NCBI GenBank assembly: GCA_004123355.1
Contig: SCHM01000006.1
Location: forward strand, 186,001-250,000
DNA length: 64,000 bases
Source of the DNA: Amphirosellinia nigrospora
Taxonomy: Eukaryota; Ascomycota; Sordariomycetes; Xylariales; Xylariaceae
Reading direction: 5' to 3'
Part shown: piece after piece, positions 50,717-61,964 of the stretch
Layout: each line of letters opens with the position of its first letter
Position numbering within the stretch: position 1 is the first letter of the stretch
Made by a program: the position numbers and the translations under genes
The notes under the pieces: model-generated
The model's input: the letters and a program-made list of their open reading frames with translations, nothing else
What the model was told of the DNA's origin: nothing
Databases searched by the model: none

Positions 50717-53640
50717 TTACGTTGGCGGAGTGCTGGAAGCCTCGGTGGCTTTTTTGGCATTCTTTTCCTCCTTTTTCTTCAGTTTTGCCGCTTTCTTTGC
50801 CGCCGCTTTCTCTGCTTTCTCTGCTTTCGCCCGTTTTAGTTCGTCCCCGCCAAACTCTTCTTTCCATTCCTCAGCACGGCGGGCAGGTATCTGGGTGAAC
50901 AGCGAAGCAGGTGCGCCGAGTTTGTGACCGCGCTTCAATGTTTCTCCAGTCCAGACGTCAGGAATCGAGAAATTTTGGTCCTCTTTTGGAAAACCCAATT
51001 GTGTCAATATGGATGATGCAATTTTTGGCATATATGGACACAGAATGTTGGCTAAAAGGTGGCTGCAAAGTAGTTAGAGACGGCAAAACTTGGGGCACTT
51101 TCTTCTTTGAGGTAACTTACAGGTGGTTGAGGGCGAGGTCAAATACGTCTTCAAGCTCCACTTTCGATAGACCTTCTTCATTTCCGATCATATTATGCTG
51201 CCAGAACACGTTTCCTAAGCTCGAGATCGCAAGTATGATCTTGGTCCCTTCTCTGAGCCTGAGCCCCTCCATGTGAGATAAATATTCCTGCAAATATTTA
51301 TTGACTTCCTTCTTGTGTTCTTCAAGGACCTCAGTGACAGTCCTTTTCTTGGTCTTCTCCTCTGTGGGTTGCTTCGTGGAGGGGCGGTACTTTAAGACCC
51401 GATTGCATAGGTTACCCAAGCTGTTCAGCAGTTTGTCATTATTGAGACGAACGAATTCCCTGGATTTCGGGTCAGTGTTTTTCGTGGAGAGGTTTTTTCG
51501 AGTTAAAGCTCACTCCCAAAGAAACTCTGCATCTTGACCGCCTTCAGGTCGCACGGATAAGAGGTAAAAGCGCCACACATCAGTGTCAACACCTGTACCT
51601 TTAACAGCAGTGCCAAAGACACCGATGCTATAGAAAGAAAGTTAGTAAGTAGCTATCGACATCACCATCACAAAAACACTTTGAGGCTTTATAAATGATA
51701 AGAAGGCTTGAAGCCGGTCGAATAAGGAAACGAGGCGCTTTTGGGTTCCATACTTTCGAGATTTGCTGAATTTGGAGCGTTCGTAATTTAAGTACTCGGT
51801 GATTGAAAATCGCGAAACCTTGGTCCAGTTTTCGCGGGTGCCGAGTTGGCTGGCTGGGAATATTACCGAATGGAAGCTAGCGAATAGTAAGTCGATGTAC
51901 ATTGCTTATGTTCAGCTATACAAGCCCCTAACTCACACAACATTGTCTTTGCCCTGATAAAACATTAATGTTCATTCAAATAACTAGCATAGAAGGGAAG
52001 AGGGCAAAACGATCATCTGTGCTTACCATGAATTGATAAAGGGTGACATCTTCTGGATTCTTCCACCACTTCTCCCAATTAGTCCCAGAGGGATCATCAC
52101 CGTCCGTATAGATTTTCGTAATTGATGGGTACCCAATCTATTTCAAGTTGTCAGTAGTAGCCATATTGTAAAAAAGAGACTCAAGGAGAAACTAACACAA
52201 GCGTCGAACCACACATAGAAAACCTTGTCAACATAGTCTTCGTCGGATAGCCCCTTCAAACCTTTTGGAACTGTGCCACGGACCAAAGTTAGTCAAGAGT
52301 ATATATCATATTGGTACAAGGTTTGACTTTCTAGGTACGCCCCATTTCAAGTCTCTGGTAATCGAACGAGGCCCAATTCGAGGCTTGTCTTCCGGCCCTA
52401 ACCATGAATTGGTGATGGCGTTGCAATTGGTACCCCATTGGCTGTTCGCTGAGTTGAACCAATCGCGGACTTCCTTCTGCAGACTGTCCAGGCGAAGGTA
52501 AAGGTGTTTCGTACTTCTCGCTTCCGGTGTTGCGTTGTCAAGCGTACAGTGGGGGTTTATTAGAAAACCCGTTCCCTTTTCATCCTCCTTTTCAATGTTC
52601 TTCTCCTCTTCTTTAGTTTCGTTCGTATCTGTTTTCTCTTGTTCATCATTCGCTTTAGCGATCTGTTCGAATGGATCGAGTAGTTTGCCACATTTATCGC
52701 ACTATCAGCGGTCGATGTTAAAATAAGGGACTCTTTAGGAGATATCTGGCAGTGACATTGAGTGCATTGCCGCCTTGTTTGACTATGGTGTTACTTGCCT
52801 GATCGCCTCTTGCCCCATCGTACCTAAGAACAGAACGTAAATAATCTCTACTAAGCCACTTATGATACAACGAGCTACTCACTGGCAGAAACTACATATG
52901 CCTTCAATGTATCGATCGGCCAAGAACGACTTGTGGACCGGGCAATAGGGCTGAATGGTCGAGCGCTCCTCTATAAAGCCGTTATCCCATAGCTTGGTGA
53001 ATATATCCTGGACGATCTGGGTGTGTTGCTTCGTCGAAGTGCGGCCGTAGATATCGAAGGAGATGGAAAAGTCTTCGTATATGCGCTTGTGCACTTCATG
53101 ATACTTGGAACACAGCTCGGCGGGCGTCGTTTTCTCCTCGATGGCTTTGGTCTCGGAAGCGGTTCCGTACTGTCGGTTGCCGACGAAAGAGTGGTCAGCC
53201 AAGCTCCTTGTGTTCCTAATTTAAGGTGCCGGCCAGAGGTAGGTGTCATACATACCTCATCAGAACCACAGATGTACAGAGTATTCAGTCCTCGAGCCCT
53301 GCTGAACCGGGCGAAACAGTCGGCGGACTAAGCAGATGCCACGTACGGTTAGCATTTGATATGCGCGCGTGAAGAAAATGGGATCTAGGGGCGAGGGCGG
53401 CTGTACCAGTACGCTTCCGATGATGTTTCCAAGATGGGGGACATTGTTGCAAATGTTTGGAGGTCAGCGCAAGTTGCCGGGGTTGGGAAGAAAGGGACAC
53501 GAACTATGGCAAAGCACTGTGAAGAATATTAGAAGGCGATATAAGAGTCAGCATGGACGGGACACGCACCTCGTGATCAAGATGTTCCTCTTCCCGGGCT
53601 CGGGCAGCAGCGGGGTGGTCGTGGCCGTGGAGGAACCCAT
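50717..53640 (-). CDS. MES1: Methionyl-tRNA synthetase, cytosolic
   Basis: Charges tRNA-Met with methionine. The ATG is at 53640 ([20 protein letters not shown]) and the stop at 50717. It is split by about ten introns. Recognised blocks in order: NNVPHLGN (53425-53439, the HIGH-type signature); [20 protein letters not shown] then [16 protein letters not shown]; the zinc-type [16 protein letters not shown]...CDKCG region; [34 protein letters not shown] (51756-51773, the KMSKS loop); [28 protein letters not shown] in the anticodon-binding domain; and a Lys/Ala-rich tail (about 50720-50860). Clear introns include 53517-53569, 53170-53255 and 52702-52798; the last has a GC donor. Two junctions look imperfect: the acceptor just before NNVPH, and the donor after DLKWG near 52330. 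The product matches eukaryotic cytosolic enzymes closely. Confidence 0.93.
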
Positions 53641-54794
53641 GGTCGAAGCCTCCCTCGAAGGGACAGGGTTATCGCAACGCAAGGCTGGTCGCTAATTCGG
53701 ATCGCGGCGGGTCGCAAAGCTTATTTACCAACTTGGTGTGTTCAAAGAGGAAGGGTTGAGCTCTGTGACAACATAAGAAGAAGGCGGGATAGTGGGTGGT
53801 GCGATGGTGGGATAGTGGGGTAGTGGGATGGATGGTGGGGTGAGTCAAAAGGTGTCCCGCATTGCGCTTCCGAATTGCTTTTTTTATTACATCTGTATCC
53901 GGTACTGGGACTTCCTTGACTCACATGTGCCATACCTACATGTGCCTCGCATATATGAGGTATTGTACTAGGTACATTGTGCTCACCCAAACTGAGGCTA
54001 ACGGTACAAGTCAAAGTTACATCCTTTACCGGTAATCTTGGGAGAGCAAACTTCAATCAAACGTTCATATGCGTTATACTGCATATCCAGTTCCTTGTGC
54101 GATGATGGAATTTGGGTTTTACAATCTCCGCCAAGGGCATTATATCTCCGCCATCGGGGCGCGCTGTCTCTCGATGTGACTGTTTTGGGCAGCCTCCGAC
54201 TTGGAATGGAACAACGCCCTCAAAGTTGCTGGTCGCAACTTTGTGCAATAGTGGTGAACTACACCAACCAGATTTAAGATTGATCGTCGCACCCTTTTCG
54301 ATAAGTCACCATACAGGTAGTACAGGTATCGAAAGATAAGCCTCTTCCTAAAGTGGCCTTTGATATCCGCCGAAAGCAATTATGAAACCGAACTGAAAAA
54401 CGTCCAGTTATCAAATAGTTGCTATAGTCAGTATATCAGATCCGAAAATATACTACTCGGAAGTGTAGTTCCGTAGGCAGATTTGAATGCCTACAATGTC
54501 TGCCTACTTACCTAGACAAAACGCCCAAAAGATCGCCCGTTGTGTCAGTGATGCTGATGAGGGCAGGTCAATGTGACATTGAGCTGGGCGAAAGGCGTAC
54601 AGTACATCGCTCATACTTACTTATATGTAACTGAATGCTTGGGTACCAATAATAGTGCTCCTGTTATAGGAGCACTGTGGGGTATTGTTGATTGTAATGT
54701 GGGCAATACAGCACCCCTTTTTAATGAAGGAACTTCAATAGGTAATTTCTTGGCCGGTCAGGGCAACTCGTGCGTGTAATCTATAGCGCCGACG
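53641..54794. other. Intergenic: MES1 promoter and unassigned sequence
   Basis: Next to the MES1 start is a low-complexity run of GTGGGATGGTGGGATAGTGGG type (53790-53845), probably in the promoter. The rest holds no supported gene. Confidence 0.4.
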
Positions 54795-55640
54795 ATGTCC
54801 TTTGGATGATCAGCCGGCGATATTGCCACCGCCGTCACGGTCATATACAATCTGATCCAAGCACTAGATAGCTGCGATGGGGCGGCTAGCGATTACCATG
54901 AGACCATATCCTTCCTCCAAGATTTGAGGCGCACGCTCGAACCTCTCCAGACGTTTGCGGCTTGGGATGCATATCCAGCATATGGGCGAGCTATCAAAGA
55001 GCTTGTTGGACATATCAAAGGGCCAGTTCAGCAATTTCTATTTGCGATCTGGAAATATGAGCCTAGTTTTGGTGGGACAGGACAAAATAAACATCATAAA
55101 CACATCGTGTGGAAGTTGCAGTAGCATATTTTATTGTCAAAAAGAGTGTTGGATCTTACGAAGAAGATCAGGTCACGCATGCACATTATTGACACACTGG
55201 TACAACGCTTAACTCTGTAGGTACGTTCAACTGGATGTATCTTTATGTGCGGGCTGACTTTGGGCTAGATACTATGCCCTGAACTTATTAAGGCTGTACA
55301 AGAATACCTGCCAACCCTTAATTCGGACCTAATTCAAAGATATCAAGAAACTCAAGCTATAAGCCGTGCTGCACATGACTCAAGTTTGTTAGAACTCTGT
55401 TAAGGTTTGTCTTCAACAGTGGAGGAGATTAAACGTCAAATCAGCAACCCAGATATTACGAAACGGCCTATAGAGTCTTGTCTACAAGGCGATGACCCCG
55501 AAACTGTTCGAAATGCGCTATATGGTGCTAGAGAATTCAAACAGAATCCCAATGGGAATGTCGGGCGTATTGGTCGAAGTTCGAGCCATACCCGCAAAGC
55601 GAGTATAGTTATACCACATATATCTTTTCATCAAGTGTAA
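54795..55640 (+). pseudogene. STAND-type/ankyrin-type fungal N-terminal domain protein, dead
   Basis: The frame from ATG 54795 is MSFG, TGA (54807-54809), SAGDIATAVTVIYNLIQALD, then LRRTLEPLQTF and YGRAIKELVGHIK, then PSFGG, and KLQ before TAG (55122-55124), after which it continues HILLSKRVLDLTKKIRS and IIDTLVQRLTL. This is the helical N-terminal domain that precedes NACHT, ankyrin or ubiquitin-like parts in many fungal proteins. Both stops are explained by single G-to-A changes of Trp codons (the TAG sits at the usual Trp). An intron probably follows at about 55217-55268. Further coding (LPTLNSDLIQRYQETQAISR, then VEEIKRQISNPD) runs to 55640. The downstream effector part is not recognisable. 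Confidence 0.6.
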
Positions 55641-57121
55641 GTTTGAGGGGACTAATATGCGGTGTTTGAGCTGACTTTGGAAATCATTGCCTTATCCTCT
55701 TGTATTGTGTATATAGGAGCTATTTTATTGAGAATCAATTCTAGGTATGGCCTCCCTCGTTTCCTAGATCTTTGCTAATAAATGACACGCAGGTCCTACA
55801 AGCACTCATAGAATATGAATGTTAAGATTTGCTGGACTATTTATTAAGGCATATATTTAACGTTAAGCATTGCAAATCGTCGAGCGTTGAACGGGCGTGA
55901 CTGGGTACCGCCGTTTTTCCTAATACAACGATTGTAATGTCTATGCTATTTCAAAACCGAGTCCTCTTTAAACTTAAACAAGCAACGTTGCACCGAGACC
56001 AGTTGCTCTGGGAAACTGACAAGGCCAAAGCTTCAATCATGGAGAGCATGGTAGGTCTCGTGCTAATTTAAAAATCGTTGACTAATTCAGAACAATAGTC
56101 CTAAACGCCTGAAGGAGATATTCAATTCCGTATGGCCGAAAGTTGGAGAACCTTGTCCTAGTCCAACAAGCCAGTAATCTTACTGACTTTTGTCCTAACT
56201 TTCATCTATACTTTAGCAATGATTCTGACCTAAACACGTCCAAGAGGGTTGCATTTCAATGTTTTGTAGAACCAAAAACACTAAAGCTTTAAACACTCAT
56301 AACGCGGGACACATTTTCAGAAATGCAAGCTTTTCTCATCCCTTTTGCAAATTTGGTTATGATTTCTTCTGGATATACAGATGCCAACATTGGTATGTAT
56401 ATATAGACAACACTGTAGGCGCTCAAGTATCGAGGATGAGATTGAAGGACTTGGTATGAAAGTCCTTCCCAAAAGAATGGCAATGATGACGCTTGAGGTG
56501 CGATTCCTGCTGATATGTTGACTGGCCGGGTTTACGAAATGTATTGGTGTCGCAAATACCAGGGAATTCCATGTTTAGAGGCCGACGTTTCCTTGTTACA
56601 ATGACGAATGAGTCAGGGAGGGTTGAAACGGACTACAGTATTTAGACTTTCGTATGTAATATACCATTCAGAAGGTCCCCCGTATTACCTTCGGAACACA
56701 TCTGTGCAATAAGTCCAACCACGCCGATTGCCTCCCGTTGTAACTGCTTAACCCGAATGGCTAACTAAAACTCCGGTTTTATCACCAGCGCCCTCGACGT
56801 TGGATCCCATATCTCCTACAGGATGATAGCAGCGATACATATTGACTTCATTTGTCGCCTAGCGCCTCATATTCGTCCTTTTTGCCGCCTTTTCTATACG
56901 TCTTGACCTAGAGGCGCTGCTACAAAATTCATGAGCGGTGGGGTTGTTGCCGTCCTCCTTTGAGTATGCTCTACTATACTTGCGCGTGTTACTTCTTACG
57001 CAGACATATTCTCAAGCTCTTAGCAGCTTGATACCATACAACGCGCTCGCGCGATCTATCGTGCTAGCCGGGCATAGCGTACATAACCAAATAGACATCC
57101 CTTCATTTCCGGTCTCTTCTC
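55641..57121. other. Intergenic, possible continuation of the dead STAND-type gene
   Basis: Around 55940-56050 one frame reads MSMLFQNRVLFKLKQATLHR and DQLLWETDKAKASIMESM, protein-like and in the same direction, and may belong to the preceding pseudogene. Nothing further is supported. Confidence 0.35.
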
Positions 57122-58034
57122 TCACAGGGGGCCACGGCCAGGCACCACAGCAGGCGGGGCAATCCTCGTATCGAAGACGCGGCGATCGATGGCCTTGAAA
57201 TCGAACAGCTTCTCGAACTCGGCCTTGTTGCGCATGAGCTCCTCGTTGGCCTTGGCGAGCTTCTCGGGCTGGCCGTCCTCGGCGACGTTCAGCTTGATGC
57301 TGAGCATCCACTTCTGCGCCGGGTCGACGGGTCGCAGGTCGGCCCACGCCGGCATGTGCTGGATGGGACGGCCGGGGGAGTCCGGGAGGTGGTAGTATCT
57401 GCTCAGCACAATCTCCAGGTCTCCCCGGTTAAATGAGTAGCTCTCTTGTATTTGTTCGTTTGTGTATCTGGTAATGCGTTAGCCGGGGGTTTGAGGGACA
57501 TCGCACGCGTTGCGCTCGTATAGAGCCTGCGGTGCATGGTACAGTATGCATCAACAGAAAAATGCAAACAAAACCAGAAAAGACACGAGAAGAAGCGTAC
57601 CCTGTAGATTCTCCATCAAAACTCTAGGCAGACTGTTTAAAAACGGGACTTCGATCTTCTTCCTCGACGTAATCGGCGAATCTCTCAGAGGGTCAGGGAG
57701 ATCCGTCCAGCGCAGCGTAGCAGGCAAACGCGCGAAGTCCGTCGACGTCTCTTTCCCAAAGTCAGTCTCGGGAGATACCTCGTAGGCGGCCTGCAGCACG
57801 TACGAGCAGCGCAGGAGCTGCTTGTGGAGCTCGGCCCAGAGCGGCTGCAGGGCGCGTGGCAGGACGTTCGGCGGCGGAGGCGTGCCCGCCAACCCCGAGG
57901 CTGCGGCTGCCCCTCGAAGTACAGCACGCGTAGATGGTCCGCCGCGCCGTCATCCATGATAGCCCTTGTAGGATGGCACAGGCTGTGTCGAAGTCGCCTT
58001 GCTTCACCGATGCTGTGAGGAAGAGCTCGTGCAT
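57122..58034 (-). CDS. MED18: Mediator complex subunit 18 (Med18/Srb5), frame-broken
   Basis: Head-module subunit of Mediator, which links activators to RNA polymerase II in the nucleus. The start at 58034 gives MHELFLTASVKQGDFDTACA, the characteristic fungal Med18 opening, then VLYFEGQPQPRG, LWAELHKQLLRCSYVLQAAYEV, LRWTDLPDPLRDSPITSRKK and, after an intron (probably 57445-57600), SYSFNRGDLEIVLSRYYHLPD and PVDPAQKWMLSIK, ending FDFKAIDRRVFDTRI. Length (about 250 residues) and order fit the family. Two single-base losses within about 60 bp break the frame: after MTARRT (near 57933) and after QPQPRG (near 57898). As MED18 is well maintained in fungi, these may be assembly errors. It lies between MES1 and the siderophore transporter, all on minus. 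Confidence 0.9.
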
Positions 58035-58908
58035 GTTGAGATGGTGTAAGCTGACTTTGATGTGAGAGCTACACTACAGCGAGGTGAGGCGTGCTAGTTG
58101 CCAGGGCACAGTGCGGCTGACCAACTAATGCGCCTTCGCGTGTACGGAAATTTTCGTATTTCTGAGTCTGGTGAGTTTTGACTGTTGATCTAATTGAAAT
58201 GCGTGTGTCTCTTATGAAAATTATGACTGGAGAGAAATGGACTGCTATCGTGAATTGGCGACGATGAGATGAGTGGTGTTTTAGGTTGTTGGGAGTGATG
58301 CCACCTGAAGCCCCACATTATTATGTGTCAACCGTGAAACTTAGCTTCATACCTACCTCAGCTGGTTAATTCGGCGCTGAAAGCAGCGAGTAGAAATAAC
58401 CAAAGATAACGTACCGATATTGATTGTTGTTTTCGCAAGAAGATTTATATGTAAAATAATACGGTGAAGGTAGAGACTTAGCTTGCCCCTCTTCCGCGCA
58501 AATTGTCTGACGATATTATTTACAATCGAGTAGCCTAATACTAACTAGTAATGATCATAACCCCTTGGTAGCACGAAAAAAAAATGAACAGATACAATAT
58601 TAATACAGACAAGGAGGAGAACCCTACGCTATAAGGGAGATATAGGGTGAAGTCTCAGTTCTATTCCACCAAGCCATAGAGTTGGGGTTAGATCACATGA
58701 ATCTAGGCCTAAACAATCTTATTAAGTGATAGAATATTATATTCTTATTTAGATTCGAATGTTTCGGTAACGGATAGTCACGGGCGACTTTGCATAGTAC
58801 ACATTACCCCTGCGTACCACAAAGTTTACAGTCCCATCATGCCAAGTCAACTACCTATCCTACAGCTCGACATAAGATGTGTGACCAAGAACCCCTCAAA
58901 CGAAACAT
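58035..58908. other. Intergenic between siderophore transporter and MED18
   Basis: Promoter of MED18 and 3' region of the transporter gene; no other gene seen. Confidence 0.4.
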
Positions 58909-60832
58909 CTAGATAACGTTTCCCTTAACTTGCTTGAAGTCCTTGAGCCTGATATCGCGCCAGGCGAAGGTAGCAGCGAGACCGATCGCAGTGATGGCCG
59001 TCGCAGCAATGAACATGTTGCGAAGGGCGTCGTCATAGGCGCGGACTATAGCGTCGTGGGTCGCCGAGCCGACGGGGTACGAGATTTGGGTTGCCAAGTC
59101 GCCGTAGATCTGAGTGAAGTTGGCCTTGGACTCCTCGGCAGGTACTCCAGAAGCTTAACGGGGAAGATGCCGGTCCAGATAGCTCCAGCGACTGTGCCAC
59201 CAATACCACCGCCCACACTAGAAAACATGCCTCGACTGCGAGGACGACGGCGACCTGCTGGTGGGCCGCCGCCGCCATGACGGCGACCTGTTCCGCGATG
59301 ACGCAGGCACCGCCGGCGAAAGCGTAGATGATCTCGACGAAGATGATCCAGCCAAGAGGGGTGCCGGCATGACGGAATTCAATTAGCAGACCGATGGCGA
59401 GGATGGTCACCGGCACACCGAAGTAAAGGGCAACCCACTTGAAACGACCGGTGCGTCGGATGGCGAGGCCGACGGGATGGAGAAGAAGCAGGAACCCAGA
59501 CTGTAGATGTTACCGATGTATCCCACCTGCCACAGTTGTAATCTGAGAACGACCTGCAGGAAAGAGCTAAAATAGGCTGTCCAGATGTAATACTCGACGA
59601 ACAAAACAGCTGATAGAACACAGGCGCCGAGGACGGTGCGGTCCTTGAGGATCGACCATGGCATGTACTTGACTGGAGCGTAGTACTTCTCCAGGCGACG
59701 GCCAGACCGAGGAGAACAACGCCAGCAACGATGAAGCCAATGGTCAAAGGGTCTCTCCAACCGTATTTCTGGTACGAAAAGATGCTGAAGGGAAGAAGGA
59801 AGAGAGTGAAGCCAGCTGATAACAGGATGAGGCAGATGATGTCGAACTCCCAGAAGTAATAGTTGATCGATTGGAGGAAAGTTCGGCCACTCGGCTTTCG
59901 GACCAGGACCCCATCTTCTCCGCCTTGCGCTGATTGTATGCGAATAAAAAGTAAAGGGCAGGCAGACGACCGGCGTTACGATGGCAAAGATTCCGAAACC
60001 CCATCTCCAACCAACGCCATTGAGAACGCTCTGGGCGAGAGGGCCGGTGATCCAGACGGTAACGATGTAGGGTGAACTGGAGTAGGCGAGCACCAACCTC
60101 GGTTCCTCAGCGCGGACGTATCAGCAATGAAGACAGTAGTGGAGTAAGAAATCCCGTTATATCTGAGCACAATATCATGTTAGTCGCCGTTATTCCACCC
60201 GTTCGGAGTAGTCGTGTGTTTGACCCGTACCCAACCCAGTAGAAGATTTGCGCCGCAGCGTATGTTTGAACGTTGTTGCAAGCCGCCATGAGGACAAGCC
60301 CGATGATCATGAGGCACATTGTCAGGAGATAGCCTTGCGGGCGACCCCAAACATCAAGGATCTTAGCTAATGCGAGCTTGGAGACACCTCCGATGATGTT
60401 GGACGCAACACCTGTGGTCGCCGTCAAGGAGTGTTCCTGGAAAGCACTAGTGACATAAGGGTCAACAGGCTCCCCATGCCCTGCTGTATCGCATCGACGA
60501 AGTAGATGAGCCAAATGCTAACTAATGATTAGTCTTTGTCAGATGCGAATTTAGGGCTTCTCGTTAAGCATACAGAAAGTAGGCAAGGTAGAGGTCCCGA
60601 GTCCTCCAGACCTTTGTGATGGCTTCGATTTTTTGGACACCGGCCTGAGCGTCCTTGTCAATGGAATCGGCATCTGTATCCGGCTCGCTGGAAGGCCGTC
60701 GTTCGTTTACCAAACCAGCCTCTTTGCTGCCAGGGAGGCCACCTTCTTTATCATCTGGGGGAGGGCCACCTCCTCAACCACAGGCTGCTCCTGGGCCAAG
60801 GCGGTCTTGAAAGGGTTCCTCATGTGCCTCAT
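58909..60832 (-). pseudogene. Siderophore iron transporter (MFS, Sit1/MirB type), many frameshifts
   Basis: Proton-linked uptake of ferric siderophores across the plasma membrane (family role). The likely start at 60832 or 60823 gives MRNPFKTALAQEQPVVEE. Then come DKDAQAGVQKIEAITKVW, an intron, IWLIYFVDAIQQGMGSLLT, KLALAKILDVWGRPQGYLLT (MFS motif A), an intron (about 60162-60227), YNGISYSTTVFIADTSALRN, LVLAYSSSPYIVTVWITGPL, NGVGWRWGFGIFAIVTP, EFDIICLILLSAGFTLFLLP, YYAPVKYMPWSILKDRTVLG, GYIGNIYSLGSCFFSIPVG, FAGGACVIAEQVAVMAAAAH, VGGGIGGTVAGAIWTGIFP and the C-terminus DFKQVKGNVI (stop 58909). At least six one-base changes, mostly losses, break the frame (near 60470, 60105, 59950, 59910, 59690, 59490, 59250). 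Residues between breaks are well conserved, so the damage is recent or artefactual. Confidence 0.88.
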
Positions 60833-61619
60833 TGCGAGAGTTGGATAGACAATCAAAAGAGTTGACTGTAAATCCGAGACTGCTAAGGACCTTTGAAGGA
60901 TGAAGATCAAGGTAGTCCTGTAAGGACCTGGGATGCGAGTGATATTTAAAGACCACAAACTACCAGTCACAGGACGGCAGCGGGCAGAAACCGGGAACTA
61001 CAATGGTATTGCCATGCAGAAGACCAACAGGTGGCGCGATCCAGACATTCGAGCCGAACCATTCATCGTACCTCATCCGAGGGCTGGGAGGGACCATGCA
61101 ACGGGTGGAGACTATACAACTTACCTTTCCTCTACGTGGGTAAGAAGTTATGTACGTTGACGGTGGGATAGGCGATTCTAGGTACAGAGTGACAAGGTCC
61201 ACGCACCCGAGCCAGACATTTTAGAAGCGGTCACTACTCCTCGAAACGGACGACCCCGGTTGCGTAACCCGCACGCCAGTCAGGCGAGTTTTGGCATGGT
61301 GCATGTATGGGGACGAGCTTCCGCTATCCTCACATTATTGAACACAAGGAGTGATGTTTGCTTATTGGTTGATTAACTCATTGATCAAGTTCTGCACAAG
61401 TGCGCATTCTTGGACCCTTGAATTTACTTGTGAGATGGCACCCAAACAGGGGAAACAAGAGCAAAGACTGGAGGCACTCAGCTCTCAAATATCTCTCCTC
61501 CACCCGCAGGAATACTAGTAGGATGTTCCACTTACTGGCGCTGCATAATCATGTGGGTATCCCGACGAAAATTTTATCAGATTGATCAGATTGATCAGAT
61601 TGATCTGATTGATAAGATA
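60833..61619. other. Intergenic, transporter promoter region
   Basis: No supported gene. It ends in a tandem GATTGATCA repeat (61580-61615) next to a GATA-type motif. Confidence 0.4.
61574..61582 (-). promoter_or_regulatory. SreA-type extended GATA motif
   Basis: On minus the sequence is ATCTGATAA, an exact match to ATCWGATAA, the site of the fungal iron-responsive GATA repressors (SreA/Sre1/Urbs1 family). It lies 740 bp upstream of the siderophore transporter start. It sits at the edge of a GATTGATCA tandem repeat and may be there by chance. Confidence 0.4.
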
Positions 61620-61964
61620 ATGGCTGATCAGATACGACCTCCAACGGGCGTAAAATCCAATATAGACCCCGAACAGCTCGTGGCGCGAGAGGGTGGGTGG
61701 GTTTTCTCCAGTTATAATGGGGCTGCGGTCGAAGGAAATAACTGTGTCACGCTCGAGAGTACCCAATTTTGACCAAATCTTCCGGTAGTGGCGCACTTCC
61801 CATTTCCTAAAGCAACAAAGAAGGGTCCGAAGACGGACCTTTTCAGGAAAGCTTCACAAGGTGATGAAGACAATGGCGTGAATTTAATTAAAATCTTGGA
61901 TGCGGTTAGCAAAGGATTAAAAGACCAAGGGGGAAACTTGGCGAGCCTAGTCGTTAATAATTAG
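61620..61964 (+). pseudogene. Short hypothetical ORF with one internal TGA
   Basis: ATG at 61620 (MADQIRPPTGVKSNIDPEQL). The frame stays open for 115 codons except for a single TGA at 61770-61772. After it the frame continues with good protein character (PNLPVVAHFPFPK, TDLFRKASQGDEDNGVNLIK, SKGLKDQGGNLASLVVNN) to TAG at 61964. The TGA may be a CGA changed by C-to-T, a sequencing error or a readthrough codon. No family recognised. A GATA motif lies 38 bp upstream. Confidence 0.4.

Noticed and set aside
50709-50927. Phe/Ser-rich ORF on plus
   Set aside because: It is the antisense shadow of the Lys/Ala-rich C-terminal tail of methionyl-tRNA synthetase.
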